Shown here piece after piece: positions 11,064 to 20,524 of a stretch of DNA of 64,000 nucleotides; position 1 is the stretch's first letter; every line of letters starts with the position of its first letter. Source of the stretch: Phaeoceros laevis. Lineage: Eukaryota; Anthocerotophyta; Anthocerotopsida; Notothyladales. A program made the position numbers and the translations under genes. The notes below the pieces were generated by a model. The model ran no database searches and had not been told where the DNA came from. It was given only the letters and a program-made list of their open reading frames with translations. The stretch lies in assembly GCA_049999765.1 (NCBI GenBank), contig JBNGIQ010008820.1, forward strand, positions 1 through 64,000. Reading direction: 5' to 3'.

Positions 11064-12380
11064 TCACCTCCAATTCGTTGGCATATGGCCGCCCTGCAAT
11101 TGTGTCGCAGGGTATGCAAGGGGTGGAGATAGATGCTGGGCGAATGCAGATGCAGAATGCTGAGACTCAACCCTGCTTTCCTGAGGCTTGGGGTTCTCAA
11201 CACCGTGTGCAACCAGAGGTGCACCAGGCACATTTTGGGACAAGTTGGATCCCTCTACACTACCATTCTTGCCTAGAAGCGTTTGAATTAAAGAAGGATT
11301 GTTAAGAATGTTCAGAAGAAGCTCCCTGTCAATCAAGCTGCCAGCCTCCCCTGACTTTTCAACAGCCTCAGCCAGAACAGCTGCGGCAGAAGGGACTCCA
11401 GATTCTGGAGCAGTCTGAAAGGATGACAAAGTGCTGGAGGAGACGGGACCTGAGAGAGGAGGGAAGGCTAGGTTTGGAGCACCCACCAGATTCCCAGTAT
11501 TGAATCCACCAACTGGGCTCTTACCTTGGTGGAACCAAGCTGCAGGTGCTTGTCCAAACACTCCATTGACTTTTGCATAACTATGAGCACCCATTCCGAT
11601 AGCCTGACCAGGTGCTCCCATATTAGGACCCATCCCCGGAGGAAAAGCTGACCTCTCATCTGAGTCATCCTCCTCAACAGGTAGCACAGGTATTTGGAGG
11701 ATAGCATCATCCTTCAAAATCTCCTGTGGAGGCTCCTGAGGCTCTGCCGGACTGTCGGGAATTGATGATGACCTGGGGTAAACAGCTTCCAGAAACCTGA
11801 CTTGGCGTGCTAGCTGAACCTTCACCTCTTCACTCCCTTCCCCTGCCAGTACCGTCCACAACGGTTCCAGTTTGAAAGGTGAAGGTCGCCGCCAAGGCAC
11901 CTGCGCAACAACTGCCTCAATAGCTGCGTCATCCACCAGCCTTCTTGGCTTCTGCTTTTCACCCGAGAATGCAAAGCCGGGAGGAACCTCCACCCTAGCC
12001 AGCGGCGACGCGGCATGCATGAACTTCGACATCTTGACTTTCAGCCTATCCTGATGTCCAGCTCCAGCTAGGGCAGGAGCATCTTCGGCAGCAAATAAGC
12101 GAATGTCGCAAAGCTTGTTGCCTGCTGCCCATGTCACCTTTTTCGGTCTTGGCCGCTTGGCCTTGCCCTGAAGGATTGAAACAGGGCCGCCCGCGGCTGG
12201 GGATGGACGAGAATACGGGCCCCCATATCCCGGTGGAAGATTACTAAAGCCCGGAGGAAGATTGCTGAAACCTGGAGGAAGATTGGGAAGGCTCCGAGGC
12301 AGATTGCCAAAGCCCGGAGGAAGACTGCCGAAACCTGGAGGAATATTAGAAAATCCTGGGGGGAGATCTAAGTCTTCCAT
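11064..12380 (-). CDS. Relative of plant CCCH zinc-finger 6/30 family, zinc finger not seen
   Basis: The 438-aa product begins with eight or so tandem x-LPPGF units (residues 6-50). It then carries blocks I recall from Arabidopsis C3H6/C3H30-type proteins: KKVTWAAGNKLCDIRLF, EDAP, PPGF, PWRRPSPFKLEPLWTVLAGE, RFLEAVYPRSSSIPDSP, IPVLPVEEDD and, near the C-terminus, SLIDRELLLNILNNPSLIQTLL. Those proteins end in a single CCCH finger; none is visible before the stop. The codons just before the stop contain a possible donor (ggagGTGAAC at about 11067), so the finger may lie in an unplaced downstream exon. Function in the family is poorly defined; nucleic-acid binding is inferred. The ATG at 12380 is the first in frame. 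Confidence 0.6.
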   Translation of the reverse strand: MEDLDLPPGFSNIPPGFGSLPPGFGNLPRSLPNLPPGFSNLPPGFSNLPPGYGGPYSRPSPAAGGPVSILQGKAKRPRPKKVTWAAGNKLCDIRLFAAEDAPALAGAGHQDRLKVKMSKFMHAASPLARVEVPPGFAFSGEKQKPRRLVDDAAIEAVVAQVPWRRPSPFKLEPLWTVLAGEGSEEVKVQLARQVRFLEAVYPRSSSIPDSPAEPQEPPQEILKDDAILQIPVLPVEEDDSDERSAFPPGMGPNMGAPGQAIGMGAHSYAKVNGVFGQAPAAWFHQGKSPVGGFNTGNLVGAPNLAFPPLSGPVSSSTLSSFQTAPESGVPSAAAVLAEAVEKSGEAGSLIDRELLLNILNNPSLIQTLLGKNGSVEGSNLSQNVPGAPLVAHGVENPKPQESRVESQHSASAFAQHLSPPLAYPATQLQGGHMPTNWR

Positions 12381-13537
12381 CTAGAGTGGTTCTAAGAGCA
12401 AGAAAGGTTTGATCGATGACCTCCTCCTGAATCAACCCCTCAGAGATGCTCTACAGGGCAGCATTCGCCCAGCTGTAGGGGCAAGAAAGACATCCGAGCT
12501 TGCGCAAAGGAAGAAAAGTGGCATCTTTGACCTGCGAGGGCCAGCTCTCGTACACCCTCTTCCCCTTTTTGTAACAAACACCGAGGGTGAAGCAGGAAGA
12601 CCGCCTAGCCGACAAATGCACGAAGCTCAGGGCCCCGGCGGCAAAGCGGTTCCTACCGAACAGGAGACGAGGGTTTGAACATCGTTACCCATGGAGCTGC
12701 GCTCGCACTCGGCCTTCTAAGGAGGAGGGCATCTGAGCTGCAAGCGGTCGAGCAGCTGAAACAGCAGGACAGATTAGTCCGGGTAGAAGCTCGGAGGTGC
12801 AGGCTGCACAGAAACCTGGAAGACGAGAATGTAGAGGCCGTAAAGGATCGGCACGCACTGCGGCTGCTTTCCCTTTCCGCGGCCATCCGACGCTCGATGC
12901 AGTGCGAGGGGCCGCTATAGAATCTTGCAACCCCGATGGGGATGATCAGCTGCGACCCACGCTGGAGCAAACGAGAGGCCTGCGTAAGCCTGCGAAAAGG
13001 CTGACAGCACTTCCAATCCGGTTCTTCACCGGATCGCAACGTTGCACTCGAGCCCTAAAGTCCAATAGACTCTATACTTCGTGTAGGGTTATGGTACATC
13101 ACCGACTTTAGTCCAGACTCCAGAGTCTGACTGTTGGACCTTAGCAGAAACTTGAGTTCCACGTCTTCCCTTCAACAACAATTTCTTTTGGAGCTTTTTT
13201 GAGGGGAGCTCATGCTATCCATTAGATAATGCTTGAAGATCTGTCACGTATGCTTCTGTCAGCAACATGAATCACCAATGTGAACAAGCCCTTCAACAAT
13301 ATGGACATAATGAAGAGATTTGGATGACCCCGCAGCCTGACTGAATGGTGAAAAAGCCCAGACTGTGGTACAGTTCATGTAGCTGCCCTGTTATTCCACA
13401 AGAATTGGAGGGGGTGAAGACAAGCTCCGTGTCCGACCTTTCGAACAAAAATGCGAGCGTTCTACCAAAAATGTACAGTTGATTCCACCCTCCCAAAATT
13501 TACAGTTGCAAAGGAAGTCTACACTACCATGTGACAA
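12381..13537. other. Intergenic, upstream of the CCCH-like gene
   Basis: Holds the probable promoter of the minus-strand gene at 12380 and the 3' end of eIF2B-gamma. A plus-strand frame at 12675-12920 would encode a charged, helix-prone peptide rich in Arg, Leu and Glu, but it starts at TTG and has no recognised family. I do not call it a gene. Confidence 0.35.
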
Positions 13538-14914
13538 CTACCCGGAAGAAAATTTGTCCTTTCGAGCCAATGCTTCGGACCTGTATTCAGAGCCTGCTCC
13601 CACGACGTAGCCAGCACCCACTTGACAGTCTCTCAAGTTAGCTCTTTCCTGAAGGTGCACGTTACTGGAAATGACGCAACCTTGGATCACACTACCATCT
13701 TCCACTGTCACATAGTTCATCAACACTGAGTTCATGATCTTGACGTTGGAGCCGATTCTGCAGTGGCGTCCTACAACAGAACGCTTCACACTGCACTTGT
13801 CTCCAAGCTGCGAGCCTTCACCCAGCATACAATGAGGTCCTACGGTGGTCTTGGATCCCAGTACAGCAGTAGGGTCAATTACATTGTTGTGACTGGATAC
13901 AGTGTAGCCTGTCAGGTGAATTTGTTCAGAAGCCACGTCTCTATTGATGTCTTCGAAAGCCTGGATCGAGTTGAGCCGAGCGCAATACTTATCCTTGCTT
14001 GCAACATATGCCCGGCACTTGAACACAGGCCGAGTCCTGTTGGCTGCCTCCAGGCGTTGCACAAGTGCGTCGTGAGCTGCTCCACCATCATCTGTAAGAC
14101 GCATGCTCTCCAAATCTTCCTCCAGCCCGGAGGCAGCGGTTGTGGCCAGCTTCGGTCTTAATTGTGACCGGACGAGGTAAGGCACAAGATCCTGCTTGAT
14201 GCTCCTGATTCCTGGCCGGGCTCCCAGCACCTCCTGCACGCAAGCCCTGTTGAACGCATAGAGATGCGCGTCCACCAGGTCTGTCCGGATCTCCATCTGC
14301 CCTGCCGCACGCAGCAGCAACCTCGCAATTCTCAACTCTTTCAACACCTGGGGTCCGGACGCAAGATACAGCAGGGATTGGTCCGAAGACCCGAGCCCTA
14401 TCACGTCCAATGGCGCGGGTTGCTTGGATTTGTCCTTCCCAGCTGGACCCGTCCCGCCCTCGGAGGCTCCGGCAGTAGGTCTCCTGCACAGCAATGCAGT
14501 CACCACTGCTCCCTGCCGACTATGCGCAGCAGCAACAGCACCTAACGGCACGTCACATACAAGGTCTCCACTCAGCACCATGAAGTCATCAGCTACAACA
14601 CGGTGCAACACGGCCCGAAGAGCATCTGCTGTCCCCACATCCTCAGGAACTGCTGCAACCTCCACATTCAGCCGACCGACGAACGCCTCGGCAATCCAAC
14701 CACCAATTGTCACGGCTGAATCCTCCCCTGCCACCACCACAATGATATCCTTAAGGTTGCTAGCTTCCAGAAGCTCCAACACGTAGGACAAGACAGGACG
14801 ATTCCCCACAGGGAGCAAAGCTTTGGGCATTTCCTTGGACACCAGTGGGAAGAGCTTCTTCATGAGCCCTCCAGCCATCACCACAACCTGGAACTTCATC
14901 ACGGGAGCACCCAT
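13538..14914 (-). CDS. EIF2B3: Translation initiation factor eIF2B subunit gamma
   Basis: Part of the catalytic gamma-epsilon module of the guanine-nucleotide exchange factor for eIF2 in the cytosol. The 458-aa product starts FQVVVMAGG, a nucleotidyl-transferase-like fold with the degenerate MKKLFPL and EMPKALLPVGNRPVLSYVLE blocks, SGDLVCD and the regulatory insertion. It ends in a left-handed beta-helix of hexapeptide repeats (DPTAVLG, VGPHCMLGEG, CSVKRSVVGRHCRIG, VIQGCVISS). I chose the ATG at 14914 (GAPVMKF) because the open frame upstream begins at GTG and adds only a charged 16-residue tail. The gene has no intron, unlike most multi-domain neighbours. Confidence 0.93.
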   Translation of the reverse strand: MGAPVMKFQVVVMAGGLMKKLFPLVSKEMPKALLPVGNRPVLSYVLELLEASNLKDIIVVVAGEDSAVTIGGWIAEAFVGRLNVEVAAVPEDVGTADALRAVLHRVVADDFMVLSGDLVCDVPLGAVAAAHSRQGAVVTALLCRRPTAGASEGGTGPAGKDKSKQPAPLDVIGLGSSDQSLLYLASGPQVLKELRIARLLLRAAGQMEIRTDLVDAHLYAFNRACVQEVLGARPGIRSIKQDLVPYLVRSQLRPKLATTAASGLEEDLESMRLTDDGGAAHDALVQRLEAANRTRPVFKCRAYVASKDKYCARLNSIQAFEDINRDVASEQIHLTGYTVSSHNNVIDPTAVLGSKTTVGPHCMLGEGSQLGDKCSVKRSVVGRHCRIGSNVKIMNSVLMNYVTVEDGSVIQGCVISSNVHLQERANLRDCQVGAGYVVGAGSEYRSEALARKDKFSSG

Positions 14915-15263
14915 TGCCTTCCTCTCCCTCTCCCGCGCTCCAAGCTCCCGTGACTTGGGCACAAGGCATCACCGCATAGAAAAATGGTAGGGCTTCGGTT
15001 CTCCTGTTGTCAGACAGTACGTCCAACTGTTCCAACATCGCTTCTAGGGTTTGCGAACTGTAAACCGAATCCATCGCCCAAAGCACTGGAGTGCGTTTGG
15101 CCCGCCGGCAAGGCATTTCACGATGGGCATCTTGGTTGGGCTGCGGGATCGTGTGCCTTCAATCGAACAGATGGCGCGGACTCCGCGTCTTCGTCCCTGG
15201 CCGTCCATGCCTCCGACTGTTACAAAATTGGGACCGGTCAGCTCGTGAAATCCTTCTCGACTG
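14915..15263. promoter_or_regulatory. Short divergent intergenic region (candidate bidirectional promoter)
   Basis: Only 349 bp separate the start codons of eIF2B-gamma (minus) and the 993-aa PPR gene (plus), so both promoters and leaders must lie here or overlap the genes. No clear TATA box is seen. Inferred from the gene layout only. Confidence 0.5.
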
Positions 15264-18245
15264 ATGGCTGCCAGCTCTTTGCAGCTCGAACTCGGGAGTA
15301 CCGGGCCGGCATTGCTGGCCGATTTGGCAGCAGTCTCCGCAATCTGGCTAAAGAGAGACTTAATGGTCTTGCAACCATTACCTGAGAATAGCGGATTCCA
15401 GAGCCTCATTCACCGGGCACCCAAGGTGACTTGTGGGACAAGCCAAGCAGCTCAGGCTTCTGGAAATGGAGGAATGACTGCAGAAGAGTCGCAGGAGTTT
15501 TTATGGAAGTGGTTCTTCTCAGATCCGACTCAATGGTGGGACAACAGGTGGAGTAAGAATACTCCTCAGCATCCTGATTTTAGGCACAAGAAGTCCAAAG
15601 TCGCCTTGTGGTTGAACAATCGGCATAAGCCTGTATGGGTGGAATCGCAGCTAGCCACGTGGGACTCTGGGATAACGAGGCCTCCTGAGTCTGTATCTAC
15701 CAGTTTACCAGCGCATGATGACGATTTGGAGGTTGAAATGTGGAGGAAACTATGCGAGGATGGAGAGATAGCAGAGGCTGTCAGTGCGTTGAACCATCTG
15801 GTGCAGCGCGGATGCCATTTACCCGAGGATCTCTACTATCGTGTCCTTAAAAAGTGCGTCGCAAACAAGGACCTGGTTCTAGGCAGACAAATTTATGCTC
15901 TCGCTGTCAAAGGTGGATACGAAGGACACGCTTTCTTGGCCACTCACTTCATCGGGTTGTATGCATCCCATGGAAGGTTGAAGGAAGCAATGCGGGTCTT
16001 TGCCAAGGTCTCTACACCAGACGTCTATAACTGGGCCACCATCATTTTCGCATATGCTAGACATGGAGAGCCAGCTCAGGCTATTCGCCTGTATCAACAG
16101 ATGCGCAGGTCACCAGTTAAGCCAGACAACCATATTTTCATAGCAGTTCTTAAAGCTTGTGCCACTGCACGGGATTTAGCTGCTGGCAAGGATGTCCATG
16201 CCCATCTTCTTGCCAGTGCAGGGGTCCCAGATATTTTTGTCCAAACTTGCCTTGTTGATATGTATGCAAAGTGCGGTAACATAGAGGATGCTCGCAGAGT
16301 TTTTGACAGGCTTCCTTACAGAAATGTGGTGACGTGGAATGTGATGATTGCAGGTTATTCCAAGCAGGGGATGGGTCAGGAAGCCCTTAATCTTTACGGT
16401 TGCATGCAACAAAGGGGAATCACTCGACCGGATGCTGTCACATTTGCATGCCTCCTGCAGGCATGTGCAGGTGTAGGCGTAGGAGCTTTGCATCGTGGAA
16501 AGCAGCTCCATGCAGATATTGAAGAACGACGGCTGCAAAATGATGTGGTTGTGGGCGGCAGCTTGGTGAACATGTATGCGAAGTGTGGCTGTGTAGAGGA
16601 TGCTCGCAGAGTGTTTGACAGGCTTCCTCACAAGAATGTGGTTACATGGACTGCCATGATCGCAGCTTATACTCAGCAGGGAATGGGTCAGCAAGCCCTA
16701 TGTCTTTACGGGAGCATGCAACGAAACAGCATGCCTCCAGATTCTGTCACATTCGTATGCCTGCTGCAGGCCTGTGCAAGTGTAGGTGAAGTAGCTCTGC
16801 ATCAAGGGAAGCAGCTTCATGCACAGATTGCAGAACGAGGACTGCAAGATGATGTGGTTGTAGGCTCCAGCTTGGTAAGCATGTACTCGAAGTGTGGTAG
16901 CATAGAAGATGCTTGCGGAGTGTTTGACAAGCTTCCTCACAAAAATGTAGTGACATGGACCGCCATGACCTCAGGGTATGCCAAGCTTGGAATGGGTCAG
17001 CAAGCACTAAGTCTTTACAAGCGGATGCAACAAGATGGCATAACTCCTCCGGATTCTGTCACATTTGTATGCCTGCTGCAGGCATGTGCTAGTGCAGGTG
17101 AAGTAGCTCTGCAGCAGGGAAAACAGATGCATGCGCAGATTGAAGAACAGGGACTGGCAGATGATGTCGTTGTAGGCGCCAGCTTAGTGAACATGTATGC
17201 AAAATGCAGGAGAATAGAGGATGCTCGCAAAGTGTTTGACAAGCTTTCTCAGAAAGATGCGGTGACATGGACTGCCATGATCGCAGGCTACGCCCAGCAG
17301 GGGATGGGCCAGGAAGCCCTTAGTGTTTACTGCAGAATGCCACAAGTAGGAATCACTCCTGTAGATTCTGTCACGTTTGTGTGCCTCTTACAGGCATGTG
17401 CAAACATAGCCGCTCTTCCTCTAGGGAAGCAGCTCCATGCACAGATTGAGAAACAAGGAATACAAGCTGATGTGTTCGTGGGAACTGGCCTAGTAGATAT
17501 GTATGCAAAGTGTGGGAGTATGTTTGATTCTCAGTTGGTGTTTAATTTAATGCCTGAAAAGAATATCGAGGCATGGAATGCGTTGATTGGAGGACACATG
17601 CGGCAAGGTGACAGCGAAGCTGTATTTGACTTGCTTGACAGGATGAGACTGGAGAGCATACAGCCAGACACCATAACGTTTCTTAGTGTGCTGACAGTCT
17701 GCAGTCATGTGGGTCTAGTGGACAAAGGAAGAATGTATTTCAAGGCCATGAGAACAGAATATGGAATCAGTCCAACCATTGAGCTCTACACATGCCTGAT
17801 GGATCTTCTGGGCCGTGCCGGTCACCTGGATGAGGCACTATGGATTGCAAAAACCATGCATTTTCCACCTAATGGTGCCGTGTGGCTCTCTTTGTTAGGA
17901 TCTTGTCGGAAATGGAACAATGTTGAGATTGGGCGACATGCTTTTGATTTTGCTGTGAGGCTGGATGAAAAAGATGCCTCATCTTATGTCTTGATGTCCA
18001 GCATTTATGCGGGTGCTCAGATGTGGGACGAAGCAAAGGAGGTGCAGGCCATGAGAGTGAAGTCCAAAGCACGGAAGCAGCTAGGCCAGAGCTGGTGGGC
18101 TGACATGGGCGGCCTGGTGCACACTTTTGTAGTTGGGGACAAGAAGCATCCTGACAGTGAAGGCACCTACAAGCTTGAACAGAAGGTCCCTAGATTGCAG
18201 AAGGAACGGTACGTGCCCCATCTCCACTCAAGCAGCCCTTACTGA
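15264..18245 (+). CDS. PLS-class PPR protein with N-terminal PDF-like motif, E/E+ end, no DYW
   Basis: An organellar RNA-binding PPR protein of 993 aa in one exon. Residues 1-70 could include a targeting peptide. Residues 80-130 match the PDF motif of plant organellar single-strand-binding (OSB) proteins: LWKWFFSDPTQWWDNRWSKN, then PDFRHK and ALWLNNR. From about residue 150 there are tandem PLS repeats (VDMYAKCGNIEDARRVFDRL, VVTWNVMIAGYSKQGMGQEA and similar), ending with CSHVGLVDKG, CLMDLLGRAGHLDEA and the E/E+ block (SWWADMGGLVHTFVVGDKKH, YVPHLHS). The reading frame stops there, so it lacks the DYW deaminase; if it is an editing factor it would need one in trans. The ATG at 15264 opens the frame. 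Confidence 0.92.
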   Translation: MAASSLQLELGSTGPALLADLAAVSAIWLKRDLMVLQPLPENSGFQSLIHRAPKVTCGTSQAAQASGNGGMTAEESQEFLWKWFFSDPTQWWDNRWSKNTPQHPDFRHKKSKVALWLNNRHKPVWVESQLATWDSGITRPPESVSTSLPAHDDDLEVEMWRKLCEDGEIAEAVSALNHLVQRGCHLPEDLYYRVLKKCVANKDLVLGRQIYALAVKGGYEGHAFLATHFIGLYASHGRLKEAMRVFAKVSTPDVYNWATIIFAYARHGEPAQAIRLYQQMRRSPVKPDNHIFIAVLKACATARDLAAGKDVHAHLLASAGVPDIFVQTCLVDMYAKCGNIEDARRVFDRLPYRNVVTWNVMIAGYSKQGMGQEALNLYGCMQQRGITRPDAVTFACLLQACAGVGVGALHRGKQLHADIEERRLQNDVVVGGSLVNMYAKCGCVEDARRVFDRLPHKNVVTWTAMIAAYTQQGMGQQALCLYGSMQRNSMPPDSVTFVCLLQACASVGEVALHQGKQLHAQIAERGLQDDVVVGSSLVSMYSKCGSIEDACGVFDKLPHKNVVTWTAMTSGYAKLGMGQQALSLYKRMQQDGITPPDSVTFVCLLQACASAGEVALQQGKQMHAQIEEQGLADDVVVGASLVNMYAKCRRIEDARKVFDKLSQKDAVTWTAMIAGYAQQGMGQEALSVYCRMPQVGITPVDSVTFVCLLQACANIAALPLGKQLHAQIEKQGIQADVFVGTGLVDMYAKCGSMFDSQLVFNLMPEKNIEAWNALIGGHMRQGDSEAVFDLLDRMRLESIQPDTITFLSVLTVCSHVGLVDKGRMYFKAMRTEYGISPTIELYTCLMDLLGRAGHLDEALWIAKTMHFPPNGAVWLSLLGSCRKWNNVEIGRHAFDFAVRLDEKDASSYVLMSSIYAGAQMWDEAKEVQAMRVKSKARKQLGQSWWADMGGLVHTFVVGDKKHPDSEGTYKLEQKVPRLQKERYVPHLHSSSPY
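16480..17470 (+). repeat. About 310-bp internal tandem units of the PPR gene
   Basis: Near-identical phrases (ggaaagcagctycatgcacag, gtgaacatgtatgc, gacatggactgccatgat) recur at about 16497, 16807, 17117 and 17425. Each unit encodes one PLS triplet of about 103 residues. Similarity is evident at DNA level, which suggests homogenisation by unequal exchange or gene conversion. Confidence 0.8.
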
Positions 18246-19144
18246 TGAAAGCCTGGGAATCACACTCCTGATTGAGGTGGGGACTCTTGGATAGTGTAAA
18301 TAGACGAGTTGTAGCTTTTAACACGATATCTACAAACATAGTAGTACAATGTACTTCCTTGCAAGTTGCAAGAACGTTTCCACTCAAAGCATGATTGTCC
18401 TGAGAAGTATGGGTGTCCTGCCAAGATTTTTGGCCAACCAGGGGACACCACCTGTCGACTTGGCAGTATCGCCAGTATTGCCAGTATCGCGCATAAAAGA
18501 CGACTGCCTAGCTAAGACGATGCTGATCAGCTTCCCCCTACCCGATGCTGAGCAGGATTCCCCACCGCAGCCTCCCCCGGGGTCTCCACAGTGGTGGATT
18601 GACATGACACACAGCCCATTGATCTATACGCGGCTGCTGCTGGCTGCGAGCAGATTCACGCGCTGATCGCGGCGGGTTCCTGAGGAGTGGCGCAGCTGCA
18701 ATTCTGCCGGCTGAGGCTTGCCGGGCTGGTCGCTGAGGCTGAGGTGGAGAAGCTAGGTGCGGGTGCCTCTCCGAAGGTTCGATGCGGGGAGGGATGGAGA
18801 TTTTCGGGAGGTGATGCCAATGGTGGAAGGCAGAGGGTTTGTTAGGAGGAAGAACAGAAGTGAGAAGGTACGCTAGTGTTGGTGGAATTCGGTCTTACAG
18901 TGTTTCAATTCTCTGCGAGGATGGTGTGGGAATGACAATTCTTGGATTTGGGAGACGCACGACAAAGAGCTAACGTTGCACAGATTAGGTGGATCAGGTG
19001 GATGCAGGAGATTCTAGCGGGTTTGTGCGCAATTTCCTGCGGTTGGAAGGGTCTCGGTGTGTCCGTCTCTGAGCTCTGTGTAGCAAAAGAGGTATCTTTG
19101 CGGGTTAGCGTTGGATTTTGCACGGACAGTGCGCTTTTTGCAGG
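18246..19144. other. Intergenic, upstream of F-box gene
   Basis: No supported gene. No DYW relic was found after the PPR stop. A small repeat (cagtatcgccagtattgccagtatcgc) lies near 18463-18489. Confidence 0.5.
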
Positions 19145-20524
19145 ATGGGGGGATTTCTTAGTCTAGCAAGACGAGGTTCTGAGGAAGGTGGAAATGATCG
19201 GCCACTGGCGGAATCGAGCAAGCGACAGCGTCTTTCCTCGGGGTATTTTAGCTGTGACCAGGTCCAACTGATACCTGGTTTGCCTGACGAGCTCTCGCTG
19301 CAGATCCTAGCACGTGCACCTCGTGGTTGTCATAGCGTGCTGAGGTCCGTCTGCAAGGCTTGGCATGAAGTGCTGGCCAACAATGAGATTTTTCAGTTAA
19401 GGAAAGAGCTCCGGTTAACTGAAGAGTGGCTGTACATCTTGATGAAAGATGAGGCGGAGCGGCTTGTCTGGCATGTGCTGGACCCTGTACATGGAAAGTG
19501 GTGCCAGCTACCACCTATGCCGGAGGTCACTCATGATCATGAAGCTCAGCAAGCATCCGGATGGGGCTGGTTCAGCTCCATCGGGTCGTCCAGCATGAGA
19601 ATTTCAGGTTTGTTTCGCGGATGGTTCAGGCGCAGGGACTCGCTAGACAGGACTCCTTTTTGTGGTTGCTCTGCCGGGGCTGCCAATGGCTGCTTGTATG
19701 TTCTTGGAGGGTTTTCAAGGGCGTGTGCAATGCGCTGTGTATGGCGCTATGATCCTCTCTCCAACGAATGGACAGAAGCAGCCCCCATGCTTACTCCAAG
19801 AGCTTATTGCAAAACAGGTCTCCTAGGCAACAAGCTGTATGCCGTCGGTGGTGTCAATCGGGGGAGGGGAGGGTTAACCCCACTACAGTCGGCTGAAGTT
19901 TTTGAGCCGTCTACAAACACTTGGACTCCAATTCCTAACATGCCATTTGCACGGGCTCAGGCTCTGCCCACCGCTTTCCTGGCAGACATGTTGAAGCCAA
20001 TTGCCACAGGAATGGCTGCCTTTGAAGGAAGGTTGTGTGTTCCTCAGAGCTTGTACTCATGGCCTTTCTTTGTGGATGTGGGCGGTGAAGTCTATGATCC
20101 AGTCTCTGATTTGTGGTTGGAAATGTCTCAAGGAATGGGAGAGGGTTGGCCTGCAAGACAAGCAGGCACCAAGCTGAGTGTGGTGGTGAACGGGCAGCTC
20201 TATGCCCTTAACCCCACAAGTTCAATGGATGGGAGTAAGATAAAAATGTATGACCCTGAGCAAGATGTGTGGAAAGTGGTACTGAAAAAAGTGCCCATTC
20301 TTTTAGAGTTGACAGATGCCGAGTCTCCTTACCTGCTTGCAGGTTTTAAGGAGAAGCTACATGTCATTACAAAAGATATACACGACAATATTGCTGTTCT
20401 TCGTGCAGAATTTGGCAACTCTACCGCAAGTTCTTCAGAGTCTGAGGTGGAAGGCTGGAGGACGATTGCGAGCAAAAATTTTGGCTCTGTGGAGCTAGTT
20501 ACTTGCCAGGTTCTTGATTTGTGA
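19145..20524 (+). CDS. F-box/kelch-repeat protein (At1g22040-like)
   Basis: Predicted substrate-recognition subunit of an SCF ubiquitin ligase; the substrate is unknown. The 459-aa product begins MGGFLSLARRG, followed by an F-box (LIPGLPDELSLQILARAP, then VCKAWHEVL), the linker LTEEWLYILMKDE and WHVLDPVHGKWCQLPPMP, and kelch blades (GCLYVLGGF, VWRYDPLSNEWTEAAPM, KLYAVGGV, AEVFEPSTNTWTPIPNMP, EVYDPVSDLWLEM, LYALNPTSSMDGSKIKMYDP). The order and wording closely match the Arabidopsis At1g22040 type as I recall it. I chose the ATG at 19145 because the open frame upstream begins at TTG. Single exon. Confidence 0.9.
   Translation: MGGFLSLARRGSEEGGNDRPLAESSKRQRLSSGYFSCDQVQLIPGLPDELSLQILARAPRGCHSVLRSVCKAWHEVLANNEIFQLRKELRLTEEWLYILMKDEAERLVWHVLDPVHGKWCQLPPMPEVTHDHEAQQASGWGWFSSIGSSSMRISGLFRGWFRRRDSLDRTPFCGCSAGAANGCLYVLGGFSRACAMRCVWRYDPLSNEWTEAAPMLTPRAYCKTGLLGNKLYAVGGVNRGRGGLTPLQSAEVFEPSTNTWTPIPNMPFARAQALPTAFLADMLKPIATGMAAFEGRLCVPQSLYSWPFFVDVGGEVYDPVSDLWLEMSQGMGEGWPARQAGTKLSVVVNGQLYALNPTSSMDGSKIKMYDPEQDVWKVVLKKVPILLELTDAESPYLLAGFKEKLHVITKDIHDNIAVLRAEFGNSTASSSESEVEGWRTIASKNFGSVELVTCQVLDL

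Noticed and set aside
12675-12920. Helix-prone plus-strand frame as a small gene
   Set aside because: Starts at TTG, no family, overlaps open frames on the other strand; insufficient support.
16480-17470. Regular repeats resembling an array such as CRISPR
   Set aside because: The 310-bp periodicity encodes PLS triplets of a PPR protein in a plant nuclear genome.
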